Shown here in pieces: positions 36,817 to 45,529 of a stretch of 64,000 nucleotides of DNA. Position numbers and translations under genes: made by a program. The notes under the pieces were generated by a model. That model saw only the letters and a program-made list of their open reading frames with translations. It did not search any database and was not told where the DNA came from. Source of the stretch: Desmonostoc muscorum FACHB-395 (GTDB lineage: Bacteria > Cyanobacteriota > Cyanobacteriia > Cyanobacteriales > Nostocaceae). The stretch covers positions 140,114 through 204,113 of the forward strand of contig NZ_JACJSF010000006.1 of assembly GCF_014698035.1 (NCBI RefSeq), given 5' to 3'. Position 1 is the stretch's first letter. Every line of letters begins with the position of its first letter.

Positions 36817-37419
36817 TTCGTGCTTCTTTCATTGTGGGAGAAATCTCAAGCGGCATCTGCCGCTAACTTGTTTTCTCAACCAAATTGAAGTATGATAGAA
36901 ATCGCGTGTTGCGTTAAACTAAAATTTAGTTCAGCGCAATAAGTGAATAAAAAACAGCTTGTGCGCTCTTAGTTCAGTTGGTAGAACGCAGGTCTCCAAA
37001 ACCTGATGTCGGGGGTTCAAGTCCTCCAGGGCGCGCTCAAGAGCAAAAAATAAAGCCCGAAATAATTACGCAGCTGCTGTATTAGCAGTTAGCGATAATA
37101 ATTTCGGGTAAACTTATTGTATTTGCAGTTGTTTTGCTTTCAATTAAGTAAAATAGAGTCGAAACTGTAAAACTGGAAGAACAAATTTTAGATTTTAAAT
37201 TTTAGATTTTGGTGAAGCAGCCCGGTCTTCTCTACGAAACGCTTAGCTAAGGGGCTTTCCCCATGAGTGACTGCTGAACCCGAAGGAGTTGACAAAAAAT
37301 CAAAATAAATGCACAACCCAGAATCTGAAGTTAAGTACCTTTGCCTTAAAGCGCATGGTAAATCTAAAATCCAAAATCCAAAATCCAAAATTGAGTAAGA
37401 AACGGGGGGATAAAGGGTC
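36817..37419. other. 603-bp region between rplS and secE with one tRNA gene
   Basis: It contains tRNA-Trp (36963-37035), a long hairpin at 37056-37108 (arms CCCGAAAT / ATTTCGGG), and a repeat-like stretch at about 37215-37290. No protein gene seen. Confidence 0.7.
36963..37035 (+). tRNA. tRNA-Trp (CCA anticodon)
   Basis: The cloverleaf folds fully. Acceptor GCGCTCT pairs with AGGGCGC, the anticodon arm CAGGT / ACCTG encloses CTCCAAA with anticodon CCA, and the T arm is GGGGG-TTCAAGT-CCTCC. 73 nt; CCA is not encoded. The tRNA-Trp/secE order is conserved in many bacteria. Confidence 0.97.
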
Positions 37420-37641
37420 GTGGCCAAAAAAAGTGAAGCAGAATTGCCAGAAAACACAAATGGTTTTAGCTTAGGCAACTTCATACAGGGAACCAAAGAA
37501 GAACTTGACAAAGTAGTTTGGCCCAGTCGGAAGCAAATAGTGAGCGAATCCGCTGCTGTGTTGTTAATGGTGGCACTCTCCGCATCTTTGATATACTTGG
37601 TCGATGGATTGTTTGGTTGGGCAGCAAAACAGGTGTTCTGA
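37420..37641 (+). CDS. secE: Preprotein translocase subunit SecE
   Basis: 73 residues from a GTG start. A polar N-terminus is followed by GTKEELDKVVWPSRKQIVSE (the amphipathic SecE helix) and one transmembrane helix (SAAVLLMVALSASLIYLVDG). SecE stabilises SecY in the translocon. Its stop overlaps the nusG start by one base (TGATG), a sign of translational coupling. Confidence 0.95.
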   Translation: MAKKSEAELPENTNGFSLGNFIQGTKEELDKVVWPSRKQIVSESAAVLLMVALSASLIYLVDGLFGWAAKQVF

Positions 37642-38282
37642 TGACTTTTGCAACAGACGAACCTCGCAACTCCACGTTGCAGTCGGAGGAAACAGGAGAA
37701 ACAGCAGAAGCAGCGTCAAAAGAAGCACGCTGGTATGCTGTACAAGTAGCTTCAGGCTGTGAAAAGCGTGTAAAGACTAACTTGGAGCAACGCATTCAAA
37801 CTTTTGATGTAGCTGACAAAATTATCCAGGTAGAAATTCCGCAAACGCCAGCGGTGAAAATCCGCAAAGATGGCAGTCGCCAGCATACAGAAGAAAAAGT
37901 TTTTCCTGGCTATGTGCTGGTGCGGATGATGATGGATGATGATACCTGGCAGGTGGTACGAAACACCTCTCATGTAATTAACTTTGTCGGTTCAGAACAA
38001 AAACGTGGTAGCAGCAAGGGTCGCGGTCATGTCCACCCCATACCACTGAGTTCTTCGGAAGTTGAACGCATATTCAAACAAACCAGTGAACAAGAAGCTG
38101 TTGTCAAAATTGACATGGCTACTGGTGATAAGATAATGGTGCTTTCTGGTCCATTTAAAGACTTTGAAGGCGAGGTAATTGAAGTGTCTCCAGAACGGAG
38201 TAAACTTAAAGCCTTGCTCTCAATTTTCGGCAGGGATACACCAGTAGAATTGGAATTTAATCAGGTAGAGAAACAGAGTTAA
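37641..38282 (+). CDS. nusG: Transcription elongation/termination factor NusG
   Basis: 213 residues from the ATG at 37641. An acidic tail of about 30 residues precedes the NGN domain (ARWYAVQVASGCEKRVKTNL, then FPGYVLVRMMM). A KOW domain lies at the end (MATGDKIMVLSGPFKDFEGE). NusG links RNA polymerase to Rho or the ribosome and reduces pausing. The long upstream in-frame extension shares the secE region and is not used. Confidence 0.97.
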   Translation: MTFATDEPRNSTLQSEETGETAEAASKEARWYAVQVASGCEKRVKTNLEQRIQTFDVADKIIQVEIPQTPAVKIRKDGSRQHTEEKVFPGYVLVRMMMDDDTWQVVRNTSHVINFVGSEQKRGSSKGRGHVHPIPLSSSEVERIFKQTSEQEAVVKIDMATGDKIMVLSGPFKDFEGEVIEVSPERSKLKALLSIFGRDTPVELEFNQVEKQS

Positions 38283-38288
38283 ATACAA

Positions 38289-38714
38289 ATGGCGAAGAAA
38301 GTAGTGGCGGTCATTAAACTGGCCCTGAATGCTGGAAAAGCCAACCCAGCACCACCAGTTGGGCCCGCCTTGGGTCAACATGGTGTTAACATCATGATGT
38401 TCTGCAAGGAGTACAACGCCAAAACAGCAGACCAAGCTGGAATGGTGATCCCTGTAGAAATTTCGGTTTTTGAAGACCGGAGTTTTACATTTGTACTCAA
38501 AACGCCACCAGCATCAGTGCTGATTCGGAAGGCGGCAAAAGTTGAAAAAGGCTCGAATGAACCCAACAAAAAGAAGGTTGGGTCAATTACTAAAGCCCAG
38601 TTGCAAGAAATAGCCCAAACGAAACTCCCCGACCTCAATGCCAACGACATCGACGCGGCAATGAAGATTGTGGCAGGAACGGCTAAGAATATGGGTATAA
38701 CAGTCAAAGATTAG
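38289..38714 (+). CDS. rplK: Ribosomal protein L11
   Basis: 141 residues, the family size. It shows the N-terminal [20 protein letters not shown] and the C-terminal RNA-binding [14 protein letters not shown]. It binds 23S rRNA at the GTPase centre. Six bases separate it from nusG, one operon. Heptanucleotide repeats follow before rplA. Confidence 0.98.
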   Translation: MAKKVVAVIKLALNAGKANPAPPVGPALGQHGVNIMMFCKEYNAKTADQAGMVIPVEISVFEDRSFTFVLKTPPASVLIRKAAKVEKGSNEPNKKKVGSITKAQLQEIAQTKLPDLNANDIDAAMKIVAGTAKNMGITVKD

Positions 38715-38790
38715 TCATTGGTCATTAGTCATTAGTCATTAGTAAAAAAATAGGAAATGACAAAGGACAAAGGACGGATGACAAAGGACT
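38712..38790. repeat. Heptanucleotide repeats between rplK and rplA
   Basis: Tandem TTAGTCA/TTGGTCA units (38712-38744) and ACAAAGG units (38759-38787) of the STRR type occupy most of the 132-bp gap inside the ribosomal operon. Confidence 0.8.
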
Positions 38791-38846
38791 CATAAAAAAA
38801 TTATCGGGGGAGAGGCGAGGCTTCGGAATTACCCCAGGAGAAAAAA

Positions 38847-39560
38847 ATGGCAAAAATATCGCGTCGTTTGCAGACGCTGCAAGCAAAAGTAGAAGATAAG
38901 GATTATCATCCTTTAGAAGCTTTAGCCCTTCTCAAAGACACAGCAACAGCTAAATTTGTTGAAGCTGCGGAAGCGCATATCCGGTTGGGAATTGACCCCA
39001 AATATACAGACCAACAGTTGCGGACAACGGTAGCACTGCCTAAAGGCACAGGACAAATCGTTCGGGTGGCAGTGATAGCCAGAGGCGAAAAGGTAAACGA
39101 AGCCAGCAACGCTGGGGCTGATATAGTCGGGTCAGAAGAACTGATTGACGAAATCCAGAAAGGTAGAATGGATTTTGACAAGCTGATTGCCACACCAGAT
39201 GTGATGCCACAGGTGGCAAAGCTGGGTAAGTTGCTAGGTCCCCGTGGTTTGATGCCATCGCCCAAAGGTGGAACCGTAACATTTGATATAGCAAGTGCGA
39301 TCGCAGAATTCAAAGCTGGTAAATTAGAATTCCGAGCTGACAGAACTGGTATTGTTCATGTTATGTTTGGTAAGACAACCTTCTCGCCTGAAGATTTGTT
39401 AGTCAACCTGAAGGCATTGCAGGAGACGATTGACCGTAACCGTCCTTCAGGAGCTAAAGGTCGTTATTGGCGCACATTTTATGTGTCAGCCACAATGGGG
39501 CCATCGATTAAAATTGATGTCACCGCCCTACGAGATTTAAAACTGAGCGAAGTAGGTTAA
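38847..39560 (+). CDS. rplA: Ribosomal protein L1
   Basis: 237 residues. It shows the family's [35 protein letters not shown] and [16 protein letters not shown] segments. L1 shapes the E-site stalk and can repress its own operon by binding mRNA. A GGAG Shine-Dalgarno precedes it. About 290 bp separate it from rplJ, a gap that holds the L10 leader. Confidence 0.98.
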   Translation: MAKISRRLQTLQAKVEDKDYHPLEALALLKDTATAKFVEAAEAHIRLGIDPKYTDQQLRTTVALPKGTGQIVRVAVIARGEKVNEASNAGADIVGSEELIDEIQKGRMDFDKLIATPDVMPQVAKLGKLLGPRGLMPSPKGGTVTFDIASAIAEFKAGKLEFRADRTGIVHVMFGKTTFSPEDLLVNLKALQETIDRNRPSGAKGRYWRTFYVSATMGPSIKIDVTALRDLKLSEVG

Positions 39561-39624
39561 TTTTTAGTCATTAGTCATTTGTAAAGACAAAAACAAAGGA
39601 CAAATGACTAATCATAAAATCGAA

Positions 39625-39780
39625 TAGGCAAAGCCGGAGACAGCAGGTGCTAATAGCTTAAATACCCTGCCGAGGTTAAAACTCTAATTGTCAAAATTAC
39701 CACCCCTAAAGGCGTGATAACTATGGCATCACGAGTCTTAATACTCAACCCCGGCTAGTATTAGCCGGGGTTTGTTGTTT
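39625..39780 (+). promoter_or_regulatory. L10 leader RNA with intrinsic terminator
   Basis: The leader contains GGAGACAGCAGGTGC and CCTGCCGAGGT, the paired core of bacterial L10 leaders that bind L10(L12)4. Downstream a strong hairpin AACCCCGGCTA (39747-39757) / TAGCCGGGGTT (39762-39772) is followed by a T-rich run. In known cases L10 binding favours the terminator and reduces rplJL transcription. The exact mutually exclusive pairing needs folding. Confidence 0.8.
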
Positions 39781-39850
39781 GGGTTTTCAGGTTTAAAAGA
39801 AACATACAAGTAGGGCACTTCCCCGATTATTTTAAGGAGGTGAGATTGGA

Positions 39851-40465
39851 ATGGGTAGAACACTAGAAAATAAAAAAGAAATAGTAGCTGACCTCAAAGA
39901 AACTTTGAGTGAGTCAACTCTGGCACTGGTAATTGACTATCAGGGGCTAACAGTTTCGGAAATCACAGACTTACGGCGGCGGCTACGTCCTAGTGGTACG
40001 GTTTGTAAGGTGACGAAGAATACCCTGATGGGCATTGCCATTGAAGGTGATGAGAAATGGCAGCCTTTGTCGGAATTGCTCAATGGTTCTTCCGCCTTTT
40101 TGCTAGTAAAAGATGATTTTTCATCGGCAATTAAGGCATACCAAGAATTCCAAAAAGTTACCAAGAAAACAGAACTTCGTGGTGGTGTTCTGGAAGGTCG
40201 CCTACTCAAAGAACCTGATGTCAAGGTACTGGGAGACTTGCCATCTAAGGAACAACTCATCGCGCAAATTGCTGGGGCTATCAACGCCTTGGCTACCAAG
40301 ATTGCTGTGGGTATCAACGAAGTTCCTGGTTCACTGGCTCGTGCTTTGAAGGCTGTGGCCGACCAAGAACAAAGTGGTGGTAGCACCGAAACTGCTGCTG
40401 TACAAGATAGCAGCGCTGAAACCGCTACTGAAGATAATAGCAGTACTGAACCTGCTGCTGAATAA
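39851..40465 (+). CDS. rplJ: Ribosomal protein L10
   Basis: 204 residues, with an N-terminal [40 protein letters not shown], and a C-terminal helix that carries L7/L12 dimers ([20 protein letters not shown]). The last ~35 residues are Ser/Glu/Thr-rich, longer than the E. coli end. An AAGGAGGTGA Shine-Dalgarno is near-perfect. It should bind the leader upstream for autoregulation. Confidence 0.97.
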   Translation: MGRTLENKKEIVADLKETLSESTLALVIDYQGLTVSEITDLRRRLRPSGTVCKVTKNTLMGIAIEGDEKWQPLSELLNGSSAFLLVKDDFSSAIKAYQEFQKVTKKTELRGGVLEGRLLKEPDVKVLGDLPSKEQLIAQIAGAINALATKIAVGINEVPGSLARALKAVADQEQSGGSTETAAVQDSSAETATEDNSSTEPAAE

Positions 40466-40558
40466 ACTTTGTGGTTCATCAGTCAAGAGTCAAAAGTCTA
40501 TAGTTAAAGACTAATGACCCCTGACAAATAAATAATCAAAATTACAGGAGTTATATCA

Positions 40559-40951
40559 ATGTCTGCTGCAACCGATCAAATTTTAGAACAACTAAAAACC
40601 CTTTCTTTGCTGGAAGCTTCTGAGCTAGTCAAGCAAATTGAAGAAGCTTTTGGCGTAAGTGCTGCTGCACCTGTTGGCGGTATGATGATGATGGCTGGCC
40701 CTGGTGGTGCGGCTCCGGCTGAAGAAGCTGTTGAGCAAACCGAGTTTGAAGTGATTCTCGATTCAGTCCCAGCTGATAAGAAGATTGCTGTGCTGAAGAT
40801 TGTCCGGGAATTAACCGGTTTGGGTCTGAAAGAAGCAAAAGACTTGGTAGAAGCTGCTCCCAAGGCAGTTAAGGAAGGCATTGCTAAGGATGCTGCTGAA
40901 GATGCTAAGAAGCGCATCGAAGAAGCTGGCGGTAAGGTGACTATCAAGTAG
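40559..40951 (+). CDS. rplL: Ribosomal protein L7/L12
   Basis: 130 residues. The N-terminal dimerisation domain ([20 protein letters not shown]), an Ala/Gly/Met-rich hinge and the C-terminal factor-binding domain ([20 protein letters not shown]) are complete. It recruits elongation factors. A terminator follows. Confidence 0.98.
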   Translation: MSAATDQILEQLKTLSLLEASELVKQIEEAFGVSAAAPVGGMMMMAGPGGAAPAEEAVEQTEFEVILDSVPADKKIAVLKIVRELTGLGLKEAKDLVEAAPKAVKEGIAKDAAEDAKKRIEEAGGKVTIK

Positions 40952-40981
40952 TCACAATTCTATTAGCAATTTTTACATTAA

Positions 40982-41008
40982 GGGAGTCTGAGTCAGGCTC
41001 CTTTTTTT
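40982..41008 (+). terminator. Intrinsic terminator after rplL
   Basis: Arms GGAGTCT and AGGCTCC (one G-T pair) are followed by seven T, 31 bp after the rplL stop. It ends the secE-to-rplL transcript. Confidence 0.85.
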
Positions 41009-41159
41009 ATCGAGACAGAATTCAGGAGTCAGAATTGTAAACGAAAAATTGTTAAAAATCTGCCATTCACATTCAAGGATGGTAATAAATTTCTATTCAA
41101 AGAAGGGTTAAGGATGTAAAACAACAATAATTTACACCCAAACTCCTAAGTCCTAAATT

Positions 41160-41489
41160 TTATACTTCTTCTGAATTTTCACTCTTACGTCCTGGGGATG
41201 CTTCGTAAAGTGCATCTAGATGTTGACGCGCATCTTCAACGTTAATCGAACGCATTACCAAAAGCGGCTCTTTAATTAAGTTACCCGCGCTATCTAATAA
41301 CTCTGGATGGGGTACAAACTGTTTTTTTGATGAATAATAACCGTATTTACCTTGATTATTCATTGGTGAGGAATTTGTTGGGTAAGTTCGCTCGCGATCA
41401 AAACTGAACATGATCAGGTTACGAATTAAGTTGCCAACAGCCATAAATGCAAGGATTGTAAAAGCAAGAATGTAAAGCAGGTGTAACAT
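41160..41489 (-). CDS. DUF2973 family protein
   Basis: 109 residues. It starts with one membrane helix (LLYILAFTILAFMAVGNLIR) followed by a cytoplasmic tail with HPELLDSAGNLIKEPLLVMR, typical of DUF2973. Cyanobacterial, function unknown. It usually neighbours DUF2605, as here (about 300 bp upstream on the same strand). Confidence 0.85.
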   Translation of the reverse strand: MLHLLYILAFTILAFMAVGNLIRNLIMFSFDRERTYPTNSSPMNNQGKYGYYSSKKQFVPHPELLDSAGNLIKEPLLVMRSINVEDARQHLDALYEASPGRKSENSEEV

Positions 41490-41788
41490 TAGATTTTCCT
41501 CCAGAACAACAATTTTTAAAACTTTATTTTGTAACGCTTTGTTTCGCCGACACTGTGACTCACAGTTAAGATGACTATTTGACGCACTTTTGTGCGCTTA
41601 CATTTATATGAAGCTATTTGTCAACCGTTATTTCACTTACGGTAGCATAGGATACATTATCTTGTTAATCCAAATAATGTTAAGAAATTGTTAAGCTTTT
41701 CTACTATCTCTTTGATGACTGGTTTAGCATCTTGTCGTTAGACATTAGCTAAATAGTCTGCGGAAATTTAACAGATGCTCCCATCTAT
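41490..41788. other. 299-bp AT-rich spacer
   Basis: Between the DUF2605 and DUF2973 genes, both minus strand. No gene, repeat or RNA recognised; it may hold the DUF2973 promoter. Confidence 0.5.
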
Positions 41789-42106
41789 TTAGACTTCACG
41801 CTCTTGACGAAAGCGCATTGCAACATTCCAGCATTCTGTTACTAATTGATGCCAAGGCATTAACGTTGCCATATCAATTCCGACTTGTTTATCGGTAGCA
41901 GCAAATAGCATTTTGGCCGTACTTAGTTCTTCTTGCGCTTGTTTAACACGTAAGAGCAAATCAGATTGTTCTTGGTCACTCATAAATGATAGCTGCTCAG
42001 TTTCGAGTAAATGGCGCGATCGCGTAAACCAATGCTGAAAATCTTCTAGCAGTGGTTCTAAAACCGTTTTCAGCAACTCAGTCCCTGGTAAATTTGAGTC
42101 TGACAT
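41789..42106 (-). CDS. DUF2605 family protein
   Basis: 105 residues from the ATG at 42106; a TTG seven codons upstream also is possible. All-helical with LKTVLEPLLEDFQHWFTRSR and MPWHQLVTECWNVAMRFRQE, the DUF2605 pattern. Cytoplasmic, function unknown. Its pairing with DUF2973 in the genome suggests a shared role. Confidence 0.85.
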   Translation of the reverse strand: MSDSNLPGTELLKTVLEPLLEDFQHWFTRSRHLLETEQLSFMSDQEQSDLLLRVKQAQEELSTAKMLFAATDKQVGIDMATLMPWHQLVTECWNVAMRFRQEREV

Positions 42107-42481
42107 AAATAAGAAGGATTTTTCCAACTTTCTTACTAATATTAACGTTATTTACGTTTCTTAATATTATTTTTATTTATTCTAATCTACTAATTTCGGT
42201 AAATGTAAAAAAATGTAACAAATAGTACAGATTTTATTATATAGTCTTGCTAATGGGTCTGTACAGTTCCTTTGGATAAGCTGTATGTATCGAATGGGAG
42301 GGGTAGCTGACACCGAGTTGCAATTCATAAGATAATTTAGCGATGTCTACGACGGGCTACGCCTGGAATCCTGAATTTAATACTCAGCTACCCGATCAAA
42401 AATTTATCTTTATCCCTGGCGAAAAATTATTTCGGTAGTTGGAAGATAAAGCTGAACTGGCAAAAACCAAAGTCGCTATAG
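42107..42481. other. 375-bp region upstream of thrS
   Basis: It contains a long inverted pair GGGTAGCTGA (42301-42310) / TCAGCTACCC (42383-42392). Between them lies a reverse copy of the GCGTAGGCGTAGCCCG repeat (42339-42364). The sequence is thus a fold-back structure in the thrS leader region. No T-box is expected in cyanobacteria and none is seen. Confidence 0.55.
42339..42364 (-). repeat. GCGTAGGCGTAGCCCG-family repeat, reverse copy
   Basis: AGCGATGTCTACGACGGGCT plus TACGCCT is the reverse complement of the copy at 17545-17574, with small changes. Confidence 0.7.
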
Positions 42482-44383
42482 TTGAGTAAGCCTACAGATT
42501 CAGATAAATCACCTTTTGTAATCACTTCGCCAACGGTTCAGCAGCCAATGTCGCCAAATTCATCAAATCAATCACAACAGTCAGAACAAGTTGAAAAAAT
42601 CTATTTACCACGTACCAGCGAATCGGAGAACTTAAAAAAGATTCGTCACACTGCTTCCCATGTAATGGCAATGGCGGTACAAAAGCTGTTTCCCAAGGCG
42701 CAAGTTACAATCGGCCCTTGGATAGAAAACGGTTTTTACTATGACTTCGACAGTCCAGAACCATTTAGCGAAAATGATCTCAAAGCCATCAAAAAAGAGA
42801 TGGCGAAGATTATCAATCGCAAATTGCCAGTAATTCGAGAAGAAGTCAGCCGCGAAGAAGCCGCACGCCGGATTCAGGAAATTAACGAACCTTACAAGCT
42901 AGAAATTCTGGGAGATATCAAACAGGAACCAATCACCATTTACCACCTGGGGAATGAATGGTGGGATTTGTGCGCGGGGCCTCATCTGGAAAATATCAGT
43001 GAATTAAACCCGAAAGCAATTGAATTAGAAAGTGTTGCGGGCGCTTATTGGCGTGGGGATGAAACTAAAGCCCAATTACAGCGCATCTACGCCACCGCTT
43101 GGGAAAGTCCAGAACAACTGGCTGAATATAAGCGGCGTAAAGAAGAAGCGCTACGGCGAGATCATCGGAAACTTGGGAAAGAACTGGGATTATTTATATT
43201 TTCTGATTTAGTAGGGCCGGGTTTACCTTTGTGGACACCCAAAGGCACTTTGTTGCGGAGTACCTTAGAAGACTTCCTCAAGCAAGAACAATTAAAACGG
43301 GGTTACTTATCTGTAGTAACACCTCACATTGCCAGAGTAGATTTATTTAAAACCTCTGGACATTGGCAGAAATATAAAGAAGATATGTTCCCCTTAATGG
43401 CAGATGATCAGGAAGCTGCTGCACAGGAACAGGGCTTCGTTATGAAGCCAATGAACTGCCCCTTCCATATCCAAATATATAAGAGTGAGTTACGCTCTTA
43501 TCGGGAACTACCAATGCGCCTGGCGGAATTTGGTACTGTTTACCGCTACGAACAATCAGGCGAATTAGGCGGTTTAACGCGGGTGCGCGGTTTTACTGTA
43601 GATGATTCTCACCTGTTCGTTACTCCAGAACAGCTAGATAGCGAATTCCTCAGTGTGGTGGATTTGATTTTGTCGGTGTTCAATAAGCTGCAACTGAAGA
43701 ACTTTAAAGCTAGACTCAGTTTCCGCGATCCTGCTAGCGATAAGTATATTGGTTCTGATGAAGTTTGGGACAAAGCCGAAGGTGCGATTCGCCGTGCAGT
43801 TGAAACCTTGGGGATGGAACACTTTGAAGGGATTGGAGAAGCCGCATTTTATGGGCCAAAACTTGACTTTATCTTTAGTGATGCCCTGGATCGGGAGTGG
43901 CAATTAGGAACAGTGCAGGTAGATTACAATTTACCTGAACGCTTTGAGTTAGAATACGTCGCTGAAGATGGGGTTCGCAAACGTCCAGTGATGATTCACC
44001 GTGCGCCTTTTGGTTCACTGGAAAGGTTGATTGGGATCTTAATTGAAGAATATGCGGGCGATTTTCCTTTGTGGTTAGCGCCAGTGCAAGCTAGATTACT
44101 ACCCGTGGGTGATACACAGCTAGACTTTGCTAAAGATGTGGTGGCGAAGATGAGAGCCTTGGGCATCCGTGCAGAAGTTGATACCAGTGGCGATCGCTTG
44201 GGTAAACAAATTCGCAATGCAGAGAAAGAAAAAATACCCGTGATGGCAGTGGTGGGAGCTAAAGAAGTGGAAACCAACACCTTGAGTATCCGTACCCGCG
44301 CCTCTGGGGAATTGGGAGTTATCGCTGTTGATGAGGTGGTGGATAAGATGAAGGATGCGATCGCTAAGTTCGAGAATTTCTAA
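42482..44383 (+). CDS. thrS: Threonyl-tRNA synthetase
   Basis: 633 residues from a TTG start; an ATG 22 codons later is an alternative. A Ser/Gln-rich leader of about 45 residues is followed by the editing domain (IRHTASHVMAMAVQKLFPKA). The class II core has motif 2 (FGTVYRYEQSGELGGLTRVR) and motif 3 (HRAPFGSLERLIGILIEEYA), and a C-terminal anticodon domain (VVAKMRALGIRAEVDTSGDR). The N-terminal TGS domain of E. coli ThrRS is missing, which is common in cyanobacterial forms. A terminator hairpin follows. Confidence 0.97.
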   Translation: MSKPTDSDKSPFVITSPTVQQPMSPNSSNQSQQSEQVEKIYLPRTSESENLKKIRHTASHVMAMAVQKLFPKAQVTIGPWIENGFYYDFDSPEPFSENDLKAIKKEMAKIINRKLPVIREEVSREEAARRIQEINEPYKLEILGDIKQEPITIYHLGNEWWDLCAGPHLENISELNPKAIELESVAGAYWRGDETKAQLQRIYATAWESPEQLAEYKRRKEEALRRDHRKLGKELGLFIFSDLVGPGLPLWTPKGTLLRSTLEDFLKQEQLKRGYLSVVTPHIARVDLFKTSGHWQKYKEDMFPLMADDQEAAAQEQGFVMKPMNCPFHIQIYKSELRSYRELPMRLAEFGTVYRYEQSGELGGLTRVRGFTVDDSHLFVTPEQLDSEFLSVVDLILSVFNKLQLKNFKARLSFRDPASDKYIGSDEVWDKAEGAIRRAVETLGMEHFEGIGEAAFYGPKLDFIFSDALDREWQLGTVQVDYNLPERFELEYVAEDGVRKRPVMIHRAPFGSLERLIGILIEEYAGDFPLWLAPVQARLLPVGDTQLDFAKDVVAKMRALGIRAEVDTSGDRLGKQIRNAEKEKIPVMAVVGAKEVETNTLSIRTRASGELGVIAVDEVVDKMKDAIAKFENF

Positions 44384-44400
44384 ATAAAATTTAATCGCAG

Positions 44401-44435
44401 ACGCACACTAATTATAATTGGTGTGCGTTTTTTTT
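44401..44435 (+). terminator. Intrinsic terminator after thrS
   Basis: Arms ACGCACAC and GTGTGCGT with inner AATTATAATT palindrome, followed by eight T. Confidence 0.8.
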
Positions 44436-44511
44436 GTGGATTGGAGCATTAGCTAGCTGGTAGGTTTTAGTAGGGTGCGATCGCGTTCTACTTGTAGGCT
44501 GAAACCCTAAG

Positions 44512-44555
44512 TTAACGGAGTTCAGAGGTGGATTCATCCAGTTCAAATACTCATT
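44512..44555. repeat. 44-bp direct repeat, copy 1
   Basis: It differs from the copy at 45445-45488 at only two positions. The core is GGTGGATTCATCCAGTTCAA. The two copies bracket the Asp/Arg/Asn-repeat gene at 44739-45194. Confidence 0.85.
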
Positions 44556-44738
44556 TTAATTTTAACTTTTCATGGGATTTGAAAGGTCAAAAAGTATCAC
44601 AGACAACAAAAGTTTTCTCAATCACCGCACCCAAGAAAACTTTCTGATTTATTCAAGACTGATAGCATAGATTTAAAGACTTGTGGAATCTGCTCTTCCT
44701 AAACAGACTAGACTTGCATAAATTAATGTCAATAATTT

Positions 44739-45194
44739 TTGACTAACATTATGAACCGCTTTACCTCTATTTTGCTGGCTGGCTTGATAGCATCTGCATC
44801 AGCTTTGGCTATTTCTCCAAAAGCTGAGGCTAATACACCAGCGTCTTATGTTGCTGAGTCTGATAGCTACGGCTATCGAGACAACAATGATGGTAACTAC
44901 GAACGTCATAGTCGTCACTACAGAAATGGTGATTATGACCGCCAGAACGACCTTCGCAACATTCGTGACAACGATCGCCGTTATGACCGCAACAACGATC
45001 GCCGCTATAACCGCCGATATGACCGCGATAATGATCGCCGTTTTAACCGTGATAACGATCGCCGCTTTAACCGCGATAACGATCGCCGCTTTGACCGCGA
45101 TAACGATCGCCGATATGACCGCGACAATAACCTTCGTAACATTCGTGATAATAACTTTCGCTATGAGCGCGATCGCAACTGGGGTCGTTATTAA
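44739..45194 (+). CDS. Exported Asp/Asn/Arg-repeat protein
   Basis: 151 residues. A signal peptide (SILLAGLIASASALAISPKA) is followed by a tail of tandem eight-residue units DNDRRFNR / DNDRRYDR to the end. The DNA behind it is a 24-bp tandem repeat that includes GATCGCCG, so it may grow or shrink by slippage or recombination. The polar, highly charged repeats would be disordered; ion or surface binding is possible. Function unknown. Confidence 0.75.
   Translation: MTNIMNRFTSILLAGLIASASALAISPKAEANTPASYVAESDSYGYRDNNDGNYERHSRHYRNGDYDRQNDLRNIRDNDRRYDRNNDRRYNRRYDRDNDRRFNRDNDRRFNRDNDRRFDRDNDRRYDRDNNLRNIRDNNFRYERDRNWGRY
44949..45130 (+). repeat. 24-bp tandem repeats within the gene
   Basis: Several near-identical copies of a unit ending GATAACGATCGCCG encode DNDRRFNR-like octapeptides, all in frame. 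Confidence 0.75.
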
Positions 45195-45292
45195 TCCCTG
45201 TGCCTATCTATTAAGCTTACTTCCAAGTGAACTGAGCATTGATTCTACTTGGCGGTAGGACAGACACGATCTCTTTTTCCACTCATTGCCAT

Positions 45293-45406
45293 ATCTGACT
45301 TTTCACTCTTACCTAGAAAACCTCGCTTCCATTCCCTAGCAAGAAAGCTTACTCAGGGTTTAGGTTTAGCGTTAGCTTTTCTATATGATGATGTGAAAAG
45401 TCAGAT
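45293..45406. mobile_element. Fold-back element with 14-bp arms
   Basis: Perfect arms at 45293-45306 and 45393-45406; the centre is non-coding and asymmetric. It is probably a MITE-like remnant. Confidence 0.45.
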
Positions 45407-45444
45407 TTTTATTAAATCAAGAATTTACCCTCAACCAAGACTCA

Positions 45445-45488
45445 TTAACGGAGTTGAGAGGTGGATTCATCCAGTTCAAAAACTCATT
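45445..45488. repeat. 44-bp direct repeat, copy 2
   Basis: 42 of 44 bases match 44512-44555. A partial third unit (ATGGAGTTCAAATAC) follows directly. Confidence 0.85.
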
Positions 45489-45529
45489 AATGGAGTTCAA
45501 ATACCTCGTTCACTTGTTAGCGATCGCTA

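Larger units (their letters stand above)
44384..44738. other. 355-bp spacer after thrS
   Basis: It holds the thrS terminator and the first copy of a 44-bp direct repeat (44512-44555) repeated at 45445-45488. No gene seen. Confidence 0.7.
45195..45529. other. 335-bp spacer with inverted and direct repeats
   Basis: Contains a 112-bp fold-back with 14-bp arms ATCTGACTTTTCAC (45293-45306) and GTGAAAAGTCAGAT (45393-45406), and the second copy of the 44-bp direct repeat. An open frame of 93 codons across the region has no coding character. Confidence 0.65.

Noticed and set aside
38906..40947. Antisense open frames across rplA, rplJ and rplL
   Set aside because: Shadows of strongly biased ribosomal protein codons; no start signals or homology.
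42350..42440. A leader peptide starting ATGTCTACGACG before thrS
   Set aside because: The start is part of a dispersed repeat found also at 54420; there is no ribosome-binding site.
42107..42481. T-box riboswitch upstream of thrS
   Set aside because: No T-box sequence or specifier arrangement; the inverted structure is a dispersed repeat, and cyanobacteria are not expected to use T-boxes.
44949..45130. Short regular repeats resembling a CRISPR or origin iterons
   Set aside because: Units of 24 bp are contiguous, coding and in frame with a signal-peptide-bearing protein.
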